Positions 51,423 through 58,524 of a DNA stretch of 62,983 bases are shown in pieces. The notes below the pieces were generated by a model, which was given only the letters and a program-made list of their open reading frames with translations, was not told where the DNA came from and made no database searches. A program made the translations under genes and the position numbers. The stretch lies in contig CADAZU010000003.1 in assembly GCA_902792535.1 (NCBI GenBank), positions 1 through 62,983 on the forward strand, given 5' to 3'. Source of the DNA: an uncultured Bacteroidales bacterium. GTDB taxonomy: Bacteria > Bacteroidota > Bacteroidia > Bacteroidales > Paludibacteraceae. Every line of letters starts with the position of its first letter. Positions within the stretch are counted from its first letter, which is position 1.

Positions 51423-51842
51423 ATGGACATAGACGAAATGATACGACATGAAGGCATTGTGGAGCGCACCAACGGCGAGTTGGCGCACGTCCGCATTGTG
51501 CAAACGAGTGCGTGCTCGGCGTGCAAAGCGAAGAGCATGTGCATGTCTGCGGAGAGCCAGCAGAAAGAGATGGACGCCGTGATGCTGGAGCCGATGCAGC
51601 CGGGCGACAAAGTGGAGATTCTGGTTCGCGAACGGCTGGCGTGGAAAGCGGTTCTGCTGGCATATATTCTGCCTTTTGTCGTCATGGTAGCACTCATCGC
51701 TATTCTGGATGTCCTCACCCCATGGTCGGAGGCGGTAGTGGGCACGATCTCGCTATGCGGCATCGCGCTGTACTACATCGGGCTGAGTGTGTTCAAGCAC
51801 CGCCTGCAGACCCAGTTTTCCTTCACGGCAAGGAAGATCTAA
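51423..51842 (+). CDS. rseC: RseC/SoxR-reducing-system family membrane protein
   Basis: 139 residues. The N-terminal domain carries the four-cysteine pattern (ACSACKAKSMCM near residues 38-49 plus the RHEGIVERTNGELAHVRI start). Two membrane helices follow (VLLAYILPFVVMVALIAIL, AVVGTISLCGIALYYIGLSV). Members occur with Rnf/Rsx operons and may help Fe-S or flavin assembly or regulation of the complex. It is the first gene of the rnf operon and has a promoter just upstream. Confidence 0.9.
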   Translation: MDIDEMIRHEGIVERTNGELAHVRIVQTSACSACKAKSMCMSAESQQKEMDAVMLEPMQPGDKVEILVRERLAWKAVLLAYILPFVVMVALIAILDVLTPWSEAVVGTISLCGIALYYIGLSVFKHRLQTQFSFTARKI

Positions 51843-51893
51843 ACAAGAGCAAATACTAATATTAACACAAATAACAAACAAAAATCCAAGAAC

Positions 51894-52310
51894 ATGAATT
51901 TAATTCTGATTTCAATGGGAGTATTAGGCGTGGTAGCCTTACTGGCAGCGATCCTGCTGTATGTTGTCAGCCTGTACTTCAAAGTGGAAGAAGATCCGCG
52001 CATTGACCTTGTGGCGGCAGTGCTGCCGGGTGCCAACTGCGGCGGATGCGGTTTCGCCGGATGTCGTAACTTTGCGGAGGCTTGTGTTAAAGCCGGAGGC
52101 ATTGACGGTCTGGCATGTCCCGTTGGTGGCGATCCCACGATGGAACAAGTAAAACTGATCTTAACCCCTGCGGACGCACAAGCGGAGACGCCTGCTGCGC
52201 AAGAGGGTGAGAAGAAGGGCTTCGATCCTGCTATCGCAGAGAAAATCAAGGCTTTGGCAACGCCAAGAGCTGCGTTCCCCAACTTAATCGCCATGGCACA
52301 AAAAAGTTAA
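51894..52310 (+). CDS. rnfB: RnfB, short form without ferredoxin modules
   Basis: 138 residues. The N-terminal membrane helix (LILISMGVLGVVALLAAILL) and the single four-Cys cluster (GANCGGCGFAGCRNFAEACV, then GLACPVGG) are intact. After MEQVKLILTP the protein goes through an Ala/Gln/Glu-rich stretch and ends at Ser with TAA at 52308. RnfB of related bacteria is about 280-300 residues and goes on with several CxxCxxCxxxCP ferredoxin modules, which here are entirely absent. rnfC follows after 5 bases, so no room remains for them. The gene otherwise looks healthy. It encodes the electron-entry subunit of the Rnf complex. Confidence 0.85.
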   Translation: MNLILISMGVLGVVALLAAILLYVVSLYFKVEEDPRIDLVAAVLPGANCGGCGFAGCRNFAEACVKAGGIDGLACPVGGDPTMEQVKLILTPADAQAETPAAQEGEKKGFDPAIAEKIKALATPRAAFPNLIAMAQKS

Positions 52311-52315
52311 GAATT

Positions 52316-53659
52316 ATGAGAACATTCAAAATAGGCGGAGTTCATCCGCATGACAACAAACAATTCTCCGCACACCAGCCTATTACGGTATGCCCGCTGC
52401 CTAAACAAGCGATTATTCCGCTTGTACAGCATATCGGCGCACCGGCTCAGGCTGTAGTGGCTGTCGGAGCGAAAGTGAAAGTGGGCGAACTGCTGGCAAA
52501 AGCCGGCGGGTTCGTGAGTGCGAACATCTGTTCGCCGGTAAGCGGAACGGTCACCAAGATCGATGCGACCACCGATGCATGGGGCGCGCCGATGCAGGCG
52601 ATCTTCATTGATGTAGAGGGCGACGAATGGCTCCCGGAGATCGACCGCAAGCCGGAGATCATTCGCCAGTGTACATTGGATCCGAAAGCAATCATCGACA
52701 AGATCGCGGCTGCCGGTATCGTGGGTCTCGGCGGAGCTTGCTTCCCGACACACGTCAAACTGATGCCGCCTCCCGGCAAGAAAGCCGAAGTGCTGATTGT
52801 CAACGGTGTAGAGTGCGAGCCGTATCTGACTTGCGACCACCAGCTGATGCTGGAGCACGGCGAGGAGATCATCATCGGTATTCAGATCCTCAAGAAAGCG
52901 CTGGGTGTCAACCGTGCTATCATCGGTATCGAGAACAACAAACCCGATGCAATCGAGCACATGACGAAGCTGGCAAACGCTTCGCTGGGTATTGAGGTGA
53001 TGCCGCTTAAGCTGCGTTACCCGCAGGGCGGTGAGAAACAGCTGATTGACGCATGTATCGGTCGTCAGGTGCCCTCCGGCGCACTGCCTATCGAGGTGGG
53101 AGCCGTGGTAGATAATGTGGCTACGATCTTCGCCATTTATGAGGCTGTACAGAAGAACAAACCGCTGATCTCGCGCGTCATGACCGTGACCGGTAAGAAC
53201 CTGGCTAAACCGGGCAACTACTCCGTTCGTTTCGGTACGCCGATCGAGGAAGTGATTGCGCTGGCTGGCGGTGTTCCGGCTGACACCGGAAAGATCATCG
53301 GCGGCGGTCCGATGATGGGTCGCGCGATGGACCATATCGAGGGTATGCCGGCTAACAAACGTCTGTCGGGTCTGCTCTTTATGACCGAGGCAGAGAGCGT
53401 TCGTCCGGAGGAAGAGAACTGTATCCGTTGCGGCAAGTGCGTTCAGGCTTGTCCGATGGGTCTGGAGCCGTATCTGCTGAGCCGTATGGCAGAGCTGGAG
53501 ATGTACGACGAGTTGGAGAAACATGATATCATGGACTGCATCGACTGCGGTTGCTGCGTCTTCACTTGCCCTGCTCACCGCCGTCTGCTCGACGGTATCC
53601 GTCCGGGTAAAGCCAAAGTGGGCGCAATCCTCCGCGAGCGCGCTGCAGCAAAGAAATGA
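52316..53659 (+). CDS. rnfC: RnfC, electron transport complex subunit
   Basis: 447 residues. N-terminal GGVHPHDNKQFSA and ICSPVSGTVTKID (barrel-sandwich part), NADH/FMN-binding GLGGACFPTHVKLMPPPGKK near 140 and NGVECEPYLTCDHQLMLEHG. There are two 4Fe-4S clusters: CIRCGKCVQACPMGLEP at about 369-385 and CIDCGCCVFTCPAHRR at about 408-423. It is the NADH-facing subunit of the ion-pumping ferredoxin:NAD+ oxidoreductase. Length and motifs are normal for the Bacteroidales form, unlike rnfB. Confidence 0.95.
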   Translation: MRTFKIGGVHPHDNKQFSAHQPITVCPLPKQAIIPLVQHIGAPAQAVVAVGAKVKVGELLAKAGGFVSANICSPVSGTVTKIDATTDAWGAPMQAIFIDVEGDEWLPEIDRKPEIIRQCTLDPKAIIDKIAAAGIVGLGGACFPTHVKLMPPPGKKAEVLIVNGVECEPYLTCDHQLMLEHGEEIIIGIQILKKALGVNRAIIGIENNKPDAIEHMTKLANASLGIEVMPLKLRYPQGGEKQLIDACIGRQVPSGALPIEVGAVVDNVATIFAIYEAVQKNKPLISRVMTVTGKNLAKPGNYSVRFGTPIEEVIALAGGVPADTGKIIGGGPMMGRAMDHIEGMPANKRLSGLLFMTEAESVRPEEENCIRCGKCVQACPMGLEPYLLSRMAELEMYDELEKHDIMDCIDCGCCVFTCPAHRRLLDGIRPGKAKVGAILRERAAAKK

Positions 53660-53693
53660 TTTGAAGATTTGAATATTTGAAAATTTGAAAGAT
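53658..53693 (+). repeat. ATTTGAA tandem repeat between rnfC and rnfD
   Basis: Four degenerate 8-9 base units (GATTTGAA, GATTTGAA, TATTTGAA, AATTTGAA) make up nearly all of the 34-base spacer, including the ribosome-binding region of rnfD. Confidence 0.75.
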
Positions 53694-54698
53694 ATGAAAC
53701 AATTAATTGTTGCTCCGGCTCCGCACGCTCATAGCGGTGATAGTGTCCGCCGGAATATGCTTTTGGTCATTCTCGCGCTGCTGCCCGCTTACGTGGTATC
53801 GGTGATTGAGTTTGGCTGGGGCGCTTTGATCACGGCAGCCATCTCTATCTGCGCTTGCGTGCTGACTGAATGGTGTATCAGCCGTTTCGTGCTCAAAGAG
53901 CAAAAAATGACTATCGGAGACCTCTCCGCAGTTCTCACGGGTCTGCTGTTGGCATTCAACCTGCCGTCCAACCTCGACTGGTGGATTGTTATCATCGGTG
54001 CTATTGTGGCAATCGGCGTCGGTAAAATGACTTTCGGCGGTCTGGGACAGAACCCCTTCAACCCCGCTCTTGTTGGACGTGTATTCCTTTTGATTTCTTT
54101 CCCTGCGCAGATGACCACATGGCCGACTCCGCAAGGTTTCGGAGGTTCGTACGTGGACGCAGAGACGGGTGCTACCCCGCTCTATTATCTGAAACATATC
54201 GTTAAAGCCGGTGACGCTTCGGTCATTGACCAGCTGCCTTCGCTCATGGATTCGTTCCTGGGTGTGATGGGTGGTTCGCTGGGTGAAGTGAGTGCGCTGG
54301 CACTCATCATCGGCGGTCTCTTCCTCATCTGCTGCCGCGTCATCACATGGCATATTCCGGTAGCGATCATCGCGACTGTAGCTTGCTTCGCGGCTTGCAC
54401 AGGTCTGGCAGGCGCACTGCCTGAGGGACTGACAACCGGCGAATACGTGGCTTACGAACTGCTCTCCGGCGGTCTCATGCTCGGTGCGTTCTTCATGGCT
54501 ACCGACTATGTCACCAGCCCGATGAGTGCTTGGGGTAAGATCATCTTCGGTATCGGTATCGGATTTATCGTAATGGTCATCCGTACATGGGGTAACTACC
54601 CCGAAGGTATGTCCTTCGCTATTCTGATCATGAACGCTTGCGTTCCATTGTTGAACAAGATTCGCCCGCAGCGTTTCGGCGAACCTAAAAAAGCATAA
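53694..54698 (+). CDS. rnfD: RnfD, electron transport complex membrane subunit
   Basis: 334 residues from the ATG at 53694; a TTG three codons earlier lies inside the repeat and is not needed. Multiple membrane helices are present. The covalent FMN site is ETGATPLYYL near residues 158-167, and GGLGQNPFNPALVGRVFLL and FFMATDYVTSPMSAWGK are RnfD/NqrB signatures. It carries FMN and forms part of the ion path in the inner membrane. Confidence 0.95.
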   Translation: MKQLIVAPAPHAHSGDSVRRNMLLVILALLPAYVVSVIEFGWGALITAAISICACVLTEWCISRFVLKEQKMTIGDLSAVLTGLLLAFNLPSNLDWWIVIIGAIVAIGVGKMTFGGLGQNPFNPALVGRVFLLISFPAQMTTWPTPQGFGGSYVDAETGATPLYYLKHIVKAGDASVIDQLPSLMDSFLGVMGGSLGEVSALALIIGGLFLICCRVITWHIPVAIIATVACFAACTGLAGALPEGLTTGEYVAYELLSGGLMLGAFFMATDYVTSPMSAWGKIIFGIGIGFIVMVIRTWGNYPEGMSFAILIMNACVPLLNKIRPQRFGEPKKA

Positions 54699-54710
54699 GG
54701 AGGTACGATC

Positions 54711-55340
54711 ATGGCTAAATTAGAAAGTACATTCAAGAATATGGTGCTCTCGCTGGTTATCATTTCGATGGTAGCCGCAGGCGCGCTCGCAGGAGTATAT
54801 ATCCTGACCGAGAAAAATATCGCACTCCAAGAGGCACAGAAACAACAGGCTGCAATCCTCGCTGTCCTTCCGGAGGGCTGCACGGTTGCTGAACCGGAAG
54901 AAGTTGAGGGTCTGACGATCTACAAAGCGTTCAAGGACGATCAATGGATCGCTACGGCAGTAGAGACCAGCGAAGTTGGTTTCGACGGACCGCAAGTGAT
55001 CATGGTGGGTCTGGATGCAGAAGGCAAAGTGCTGGACTATGTAGTACTCAAGCAGACGGAGACACCGGGTCTGGGTGCACATATCGACCACTGGTTCAAA
55101 GACGCAGTCGGCAACCGCTCTATCATCGGTAAGAAAGCCGGTGCGCTCGCTGTAAACAAAGACGGAGGTGAGGTAGATGCTATCACAGCCGCTACTATCT
55201 CTTCCCGCGCGTTCCTCAAAGCAATCAACAAAGCGTATAATGCAATCGCAGCGCAATCTGTAGAAGCCGCAACCGGCGCTTCGCAATTACAAGAACAACC
55301 CGCTCAAGAAGCACAAGAAACGGAGGTAGGTCATGAATAA
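54711..55340 (+). CDS. rnfG: RnfG, FMN-binding electron transport subunit
   Basis: 209 residues. One N-terminal membrane anchor (MVLSLVIISMVAAGALAGVY), QTETPGLGAHIDHWF, and the FMN-attachment region VDAITAATISSRAFLKAI, which has the T-A-A-T form of the usual S/T-G-A-T motif. A Gln/Ala-rich tail closes the protein. It is periplasmic. Its end overlaps rnfE by 8 bases, indicating coupled translation. Confidence 0.93.
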   Translation: MAKLESTFKNMVLSLVIISMVAAGALAGVYILTEKNIALQEAQKQQAAILAVLPEGCTVAEPEEVEGLTIYKAFKDDQWIATAVETSEVGFDGPQVIMVGLDAEGKVLDYVVLKQTETPGLGAHIDHWFKDAVGNRSIIGKKAGALAVNKDGGEVDAITAATISSRAFLKAINKAYNAIAAQSVEAATGASQLQEQPAQEAQETEVGHE

Positions 55341-55920
55341 TGCAATGAAAACTCTCACCAACGGTATTCTCAAAGAGAATCCGACTTTCGCGCTCGTGCT
55401 CGGTATGTGTCCGACTCTGGCTACTACCACCAGCGCTGTTAACGGTATGTCCATGGGCTTGGCTACCCTCTTCGTGCTCGTCTGCTCGAACGTGGTGATC
55501 TCCATGCTCAAGAACCTCATCCCGGACAAAGTGCGTATTCCGGCGTTCATCGTCGTCATCGCTACGTTCGTGACCATGGTTCAACTGGTGATGCAGGCTT
55601 ATCTGCCGGCTATCTATGACGTGCTCGGTCTGTTCATTCCGCTGATCGTGGTGAACTGTATCGTGCTCGGCCGTGCAGAGGCTTTTGCGGCTAAAAACAC
55701 CGTGGGTCTCTCCGCGCTGGACGGACTCGGAATGGGTCTCGGTTTCACCCTCTCGCTCACCGTACTGGGTGTGATCCGCGAGTTCCTGGGTGCCGGCACA
55801 GTCTTCGGATTCCAGATCTACAGCAGCCAGTTCGCTGCTCTGATCTTCGTCCTCGCTCCGGGTGCATTCATCTGCCTCGCGTACCTCATGGCGATTGTTA
55901 ATAAACTTCAAAAGAAATAA
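55333..55920 (+). CDS. rnfE: RnfE, electron transport complex membrane subunit
   Basis: 195 residues with six helices. Signatures: KENPTFALVLGMCPTLATTT (Fe-S/Cys helix), IPAFIVVIATFVTMVQLVMQ, PLIVVNCIVLGRAEAFAAKN. It pairs with RnfA to form the central membrane core with a bound iron centre. It overlaps rnfG by 8 bases and lies 5 bases before rnfA. Confidence 0.95.
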   Translation: MNNAMKTLTNGILKENPTFALVLGMCPTLATTTSAVNGMSMGLATLFVLVCSNVVISMLKNLIPDKVRIPAFIVVIATFVTMVQLVMQAYLPAIYDVLGLFIPLIVVNCIVLGRAEAFAAKNTVGLSALDGLGMGLGFTLSLTVLGVIREFLGAGTVFGFQIYSSQFAALIFVLAPGAFICLAYLMAIVNKLQKK

Positions 55921-55925
55921 GCATC

Positions 55926-56528
55926 ATGGTATATTTTTTGATTTTCATCTCTGCAATATTTGTTAACAATATTGTATTGAGCCAGTTCCTGGGCATCTGC
56001 CCGTTCCTGGGTGTAAGTAAGAAGATTGACACTGCGCTGGGTATGGGTGCCGCTGTGACGTTTGTGCTCACCCTCGCGACGGTAGTAACATACCTGCTGC
56101 AGAAACTGCTGGTGCTTTGGGGCATTGAGTTCCTCCAGACCATCCTCTTCATCCTCGTCATCGCTGCGCTGGTGCAGATGATCGAGATCATGCTGAAGAA
56201 AGTGTCTCCGGCGCTCTATCAGGCACTCGGTGTGTTCCTGCCGCTGATCACCACCAACTGCTGTATTCTGGGTGTAGCTCTTATCGTGGCTGACCAGAGC
56301 AAACTGCTGGCTAAACTGCCGCTCGGAGCCGAGTATGGTCTGCTCTCCGGCACTGTGTATGCTTTCGCAACGGCTGTTGGTTTTGCTCTTGCGCTGATCC
56401 TCTTCGCAGGTATCCGCGAGCAGTTGGCATTGAATAAAGTGCCCGAAGCAATGAAGGGTACTCCGATTGCTCTCCTGACCGCAGGTCTGCTGGCTATGGC
56501 ATTCATGGGCTTCAGCGGTGTGGTTTAA
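55926..56528 (+). CDS. rnfA: RnfA, electron transport complex membrane subunit
   Basis: 200 residues, six helices. FISAIFVNNIVLSQFLGICP with the conserved Cys, LGVSKKIDTALGMGAAVTFV, and FLPLITTNCCILGVALIVAD. It is related to RnfE and NqrE. It is the last gene of the rnf operon; a strong terminator follows at 56577. Confidence 0.95.
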   Translation: MVYFLIFISAIFVNNIVLSQFLGICPFLGVSKKIDTALGMGAAVTFVLTLATVVTYLLQKLLVLWGIEFLQTILFILVIAALVQMIEIMLKKVSPALYQALGVFLPLITTNCCILGVALIVADQSKLLAKLPLGAEYGLLSGTVYAFATAVGFALALILFAGIREQLALNKVPEAMKGTPIALLTAGLLAMAFMGFSGVV

Positions 56529-56576
56529 ATACGGACACAATGGTACTAGGGATCCTAATATCTTAGTCCCTTACAC

Positions 56577-56617
56577 ACATACGCGCGTACTAATACGGTA
56601 CGCGCGTATGTTGTTTT
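56577..56617 (+). terminator. Terminator of the rnf operon
   Basis: ACATACGCGCGTAC (56577-56590), a 7-base loop, its perfect 14-base reverse complement (56598-56611) and TGTTTTA. Confidence 0.85.
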
Positions 56618-56671
56618 ATACAGCTCTTTTTTGTGCCATTTGGGAGAAAAAGCAAAAAAATGCCGTTTGCT

Positions 56672-56703
56672 CTTGCGCAAATCAGAAAAATGTAGTACCT
56701 TTG
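56672..56703 (+). promoter_or_regulatory. Promoter of the small gene pair
   Basis: CTTG (56672-56675), 20 bases, TACCTTTG (56696-56703). The start point is near 56710. Confidence 0.78.
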
Positions 56704-56733
56704 CACCGCAAAGGTTTAAAAACAAGAACAACT

Positions 56734-56877
56734 ATGCAAGCAGACGTAAAACATCCATCAAATGAAGCACCTATTACTCCTGATGCAATAGGTAGTGGTA
56801 ATGTGCAGAAAAAGTACTACACAGCAGACGAAGCAATCGCCTTTCTTGAGCCGCGTATTCGTGCTATGTTCAAATGA
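56734..56877 (+). CDS. Small protein, possible antitoxin
   Basis: 47 residues from the ATG at 56734, the first after the promoter. The C-terminus (KKYYTADEAIAFLEPRIRAM) has the look of a short helical segment found in small antitoxin-like proteins, but no DNA-binding domain is evident. Its stop overlaps the next gene's start (ATGA). The pairing and size suggest a toxin-antitoxin module; this is inference. Confidence 0.55.
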   Translation: MQADVKHPSNEAPITPDAIGSGNVQKKYYTADEAIAFLEPRIRAMFK

Positions 56878-57131
56878 AGGAGGTTGTTTACACCAAGCAA
56901 GCTCTTTTACAGTTTGAGAAAGTATTGAATCTACAAAATTCAGTATCCGTCGATGCCCCTGAATATTTCAGGCGATATTGTGTGGATGGGAAAACTCTGC
57001 ATTATGTTCGCTATCGTAAAAACGCGCATACAACGTGGTATGCTTTTTATGAAGATTTAGAAGACGTATATAGTATAGTTTATCTTGCAAATAACAAGCT
57101 AATCGGCCATTTATTGGATATTAGTTTGTAG
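56874..57131 (+). CDS. Small protein, possible ParE/RelE-type toxin
   Basis: 85 residues. Start ATG overlaps the upstream stop by four bases. It reads VVYTKQALLQFEKVLNL, DGKTLHYVRYRKNAHTTWYA, EDLEDVYSIVYLANN and IGHLLDISL, a pattern of alternating helix and strands compatible with small ribonuclease-fold toxins, though no diagnostic catalytic set is clear. The overlapping arrangement and location at an island edge support a toxin-antitoxin reading. Confidence 0.5.
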   Translation: MKEVVYTKQALLQFEKVLNLQNSVSVDAPEYFRRYCVDGKTLHYVRYRKNAHTTWYAFYEDLEDVYSIVYLANNKLIGHLLDISL

Positions 57132-57255
57132 CACTTCGTCCCTCTCCGAGGCATTCAACTGGAGAAAATGACATAAAGACAAGTGTAAATAGGTTGCACA
57201 ACAACGCAGTACTTTTGCAAGCCAAAATAATCCGGAAAGTGTATCAAAATTTATT

Positions 57256-57284
57256 AATCTGCATTCAAAGTGCAGATTTTTTTT
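57256..57284 (+). terminator. Terminator after the small gene pair (or of a short RNA)
   Basis: AATCTGCA (57256-57263), a 7-base loop, TGCAGATT (57271-57278) and a T-run to 57284. A -7-like TACTTTTG at 57210-57217 upstream would make a transcript of about 60-65 bases, but its -33 box is poor. Confidence 0.8.
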
Positions 57285-57349
57285 GCATGGATCCTCAGTC
57301 CGTCTCTCTGTATCAAAATTCGCAAAAATCATAAATTCTTTCTGATATA

Positions 57350-57381
57350 TTTGTATATATCAAAATTTATTACTAATTTTG
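57350..57381 (+). promoter_or_regulatory. Consensus promoter of the structured RNA / DUF2971 unit
   Basis: TTTG (57350-57353), exactly 20 bases, TAATTTTG (57374-57381). The start point is near 57388. No other good promoter is seen before the DUF2971 ATG at 57673. Confidence 0.82.
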
Positions 57382-57387
57382 CACCGA

Positions 57388-57575
57388 AAATATATTGCTG
57401 GCACCAACAGCGTAAAAAAGTGGCGACGTAATGATATTCATGCAGTAGAGAAATCGCCAAGTTCAAAGCAGTTTGAATATAAGAAACACAGAGAAACCCG
57501 ATTAGTGGTTTGCTTGTGTGTTTCTTGGGCGTTTGGCGATGCCCTCTACTGCGACAAGTGAACCACTATTTTATA
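57388..57575 (+). ncRNA. Predicted structured RNA, family not recognised
   Basis: A long closing stem pairs GCAGTAGAG (57442-57450) with CTCTACTGC (57544-57552), and, after a 2/3-base internal loop, ATCGCCAA (57453-57460) with TTGGCGAT (57533-57540). Inside it sit a hairpin TTCAAA-GCAG-TTTGAA (57462-57477) and a second stem AAGAAACACA (57481-57490) with TGTGTTTCTT (57517-57526), capped by AAACC (57494-57498) with GGTTT (57507-57511). All arms are perfect. TAGTGGTT (57503-57510) can pair with AACCACTA (57561-57568) just outside the closing stem, which suggests a pseudoknot or a switch. No protein is encoded. The 3' end is uncertain as no T-run terminator follows. It could be a free RNA, or a leader of the DUF2971 gene 97 bases downstream. 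Confidence 0.68.
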
Positions 57576-57672
57576 AGAAAGCCCATATCATGACCCCATT
57601 TTGTATTTGCATCTTTTGTAATAGAACGGGATGAGTGTCATGACATGAAATGAATACCTTTATAATAATACT

Positions 57673-58491
57673 ATGACAAGAAAAAGTATATTTGCAGATT
57701 TTGTAGATAAATACTTCGGACCCACGACCGATGTTAAGTCCTTCTATCATTACACAACATTAGATGCTTTGTGTAATGGTATAATTGTGACTAATCCGAT
57801 TGAAGGACAAGAATTTTGCTTAAGGGCTACTCGTTGTGATTTTATGAACGATCCAAATGAAGTCAAATATGGAGTGAAGTTCCTTTGTAAACATTTTGAG
57901 CAGTTAGCAATACGAAAAAATCCCAATATATCACCAGAAACGGATTTTAGTGATTATGAGAAAGAAATGTACAAACAATGGAAAATCCGCTATATATTGT
58001 CTCTTTCTGCCAACGGGGATTCATTACCAATGTGGAATGCATATGCGAACCAAGCTACAGGCGTTGCAATAGAGTTAAATCGTTTCGGTTCTCCAAACGA
58101 CAAAGACCTTGTTTTACGATGTTTTTATGACGATGCAGAATTAAAAAAAATACTAATTTCTGACAATAAAAGTAATGACGAGCGTCTTTCATATATTCAG
58201 CGCATAATTACAATGCATGCTCCTTTGATGTTGAAGCATCCAGCATATAAATACGAAGAGGAAATTCGTTTAATTGGACTATTCAATGACAAACCCACTA
58301 AGGTTCGTTACAAAAATGGTGTAAGTATCCCCTATAAAGAAATCTTCTTCAAGAAAGAACAAATTTTAAGTATCACAATAGGACCAGCAGCTGATTCAAT
58401 TAAAGTAAAGAAATTGTTAGAAACATTCTTAAAAGAAAAAGGACTTAAAATAACAATAAAGAAATCAAATATTCCTTATAGAAATTTATAA
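57673..58491 (+). CDS. DUF2971-family protein
   Basis: 272 residues. Start ATG at 57673. Family features: SFYHYTTLDALCNGIIVTNP, CLRATRCDFMNDPNEVKYGV, SANGDSLPMWNAYANQATGV with AIELNRFG, and KYEEEIRLIGLF. The conserved H-Y-T, N-D-P-x-E, W-x-x-Y-A and E-E-x-R positions are the usual DUF2971 set. Its biochemical activity is not established to my knowledge. Members are often found in accessory and defence-like regions. It is soluble with no signal peptide. It lies directly after the structured RNA, is strongly AT-rich, and is followed by a protease and a helicase on the same strand. Confidence 0.82.
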   Translation: MTRKSIFADFVDKYFGPTTDVKSFYHYTTLDALCNGIIVTNPIEGQEFCLRATRCDFMNDPNEVKYGVKFLCKHFEQLAIRKNPNISPETDFSDYEKEMYKQWKIRYILSLSANGDSLPMWNAYANQATGVAIELNRFGSPNDKDLVLRCFYDDAELKKILISDNKSNDERLSYIQRIITMHAPLMLKHPAYKYEEEIRLIGLFNDKPTKVRYKNGVSIPYKEIFFKKEQILSITIGPAADSIKVKKLLETFLKEKGLKITIKKSNIPYRNL

Positions 58492-58524
58492 TTTGTATAT
58501 TCACCTTATTAAAATTTAATATTT

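Larger units (their letters stand above)
57132..57672. other. 541-base non-coding region: terminator, two promoters, structured RNA, TATCAAAATT copies
   Basis: No protein gene is seen; the only longer open stretch has no usable start. It holds a -7-like TACTTTTG (57210-57217), a terminator (57256-57284), a full-consensus promoter (57350-57381) and a multi-stem RNA (core 57442-57552). The 10-mer TATCAAAATT occurs at 57242, 57311 and 57359 and again at 62835. Confidence 0.7.

Noticed and set aside
57442-57552. Integron attC site
   Set aside because: No conserved core sites (GTTRRRY) at the stem ends and no integrase in the window.
57379-57561. 60-codon frame over the structured RNA
   Set aside because: It needs a TTG start at the promoter -7 box, has no ribosome-binding site, and its peptide is not conserved-looking. 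The perfect stems favour an RNA.
57388-57575. 6S RNA
   Set aside because: Length of about 190 bases and a long stem with an internal opening are compatible, but the multi-branched core, accessory AT-rich context and close link to DUF2971 do not fit well. Not excluded.
57388-58491. Retron (msr-msd RNA with reverse transcriptase)
   Set aside because: The closing stem resembles a retron a1/a2 pair, but the downstream gene is DUF2971, not a reverse transcriptase, and none occurs in the window.
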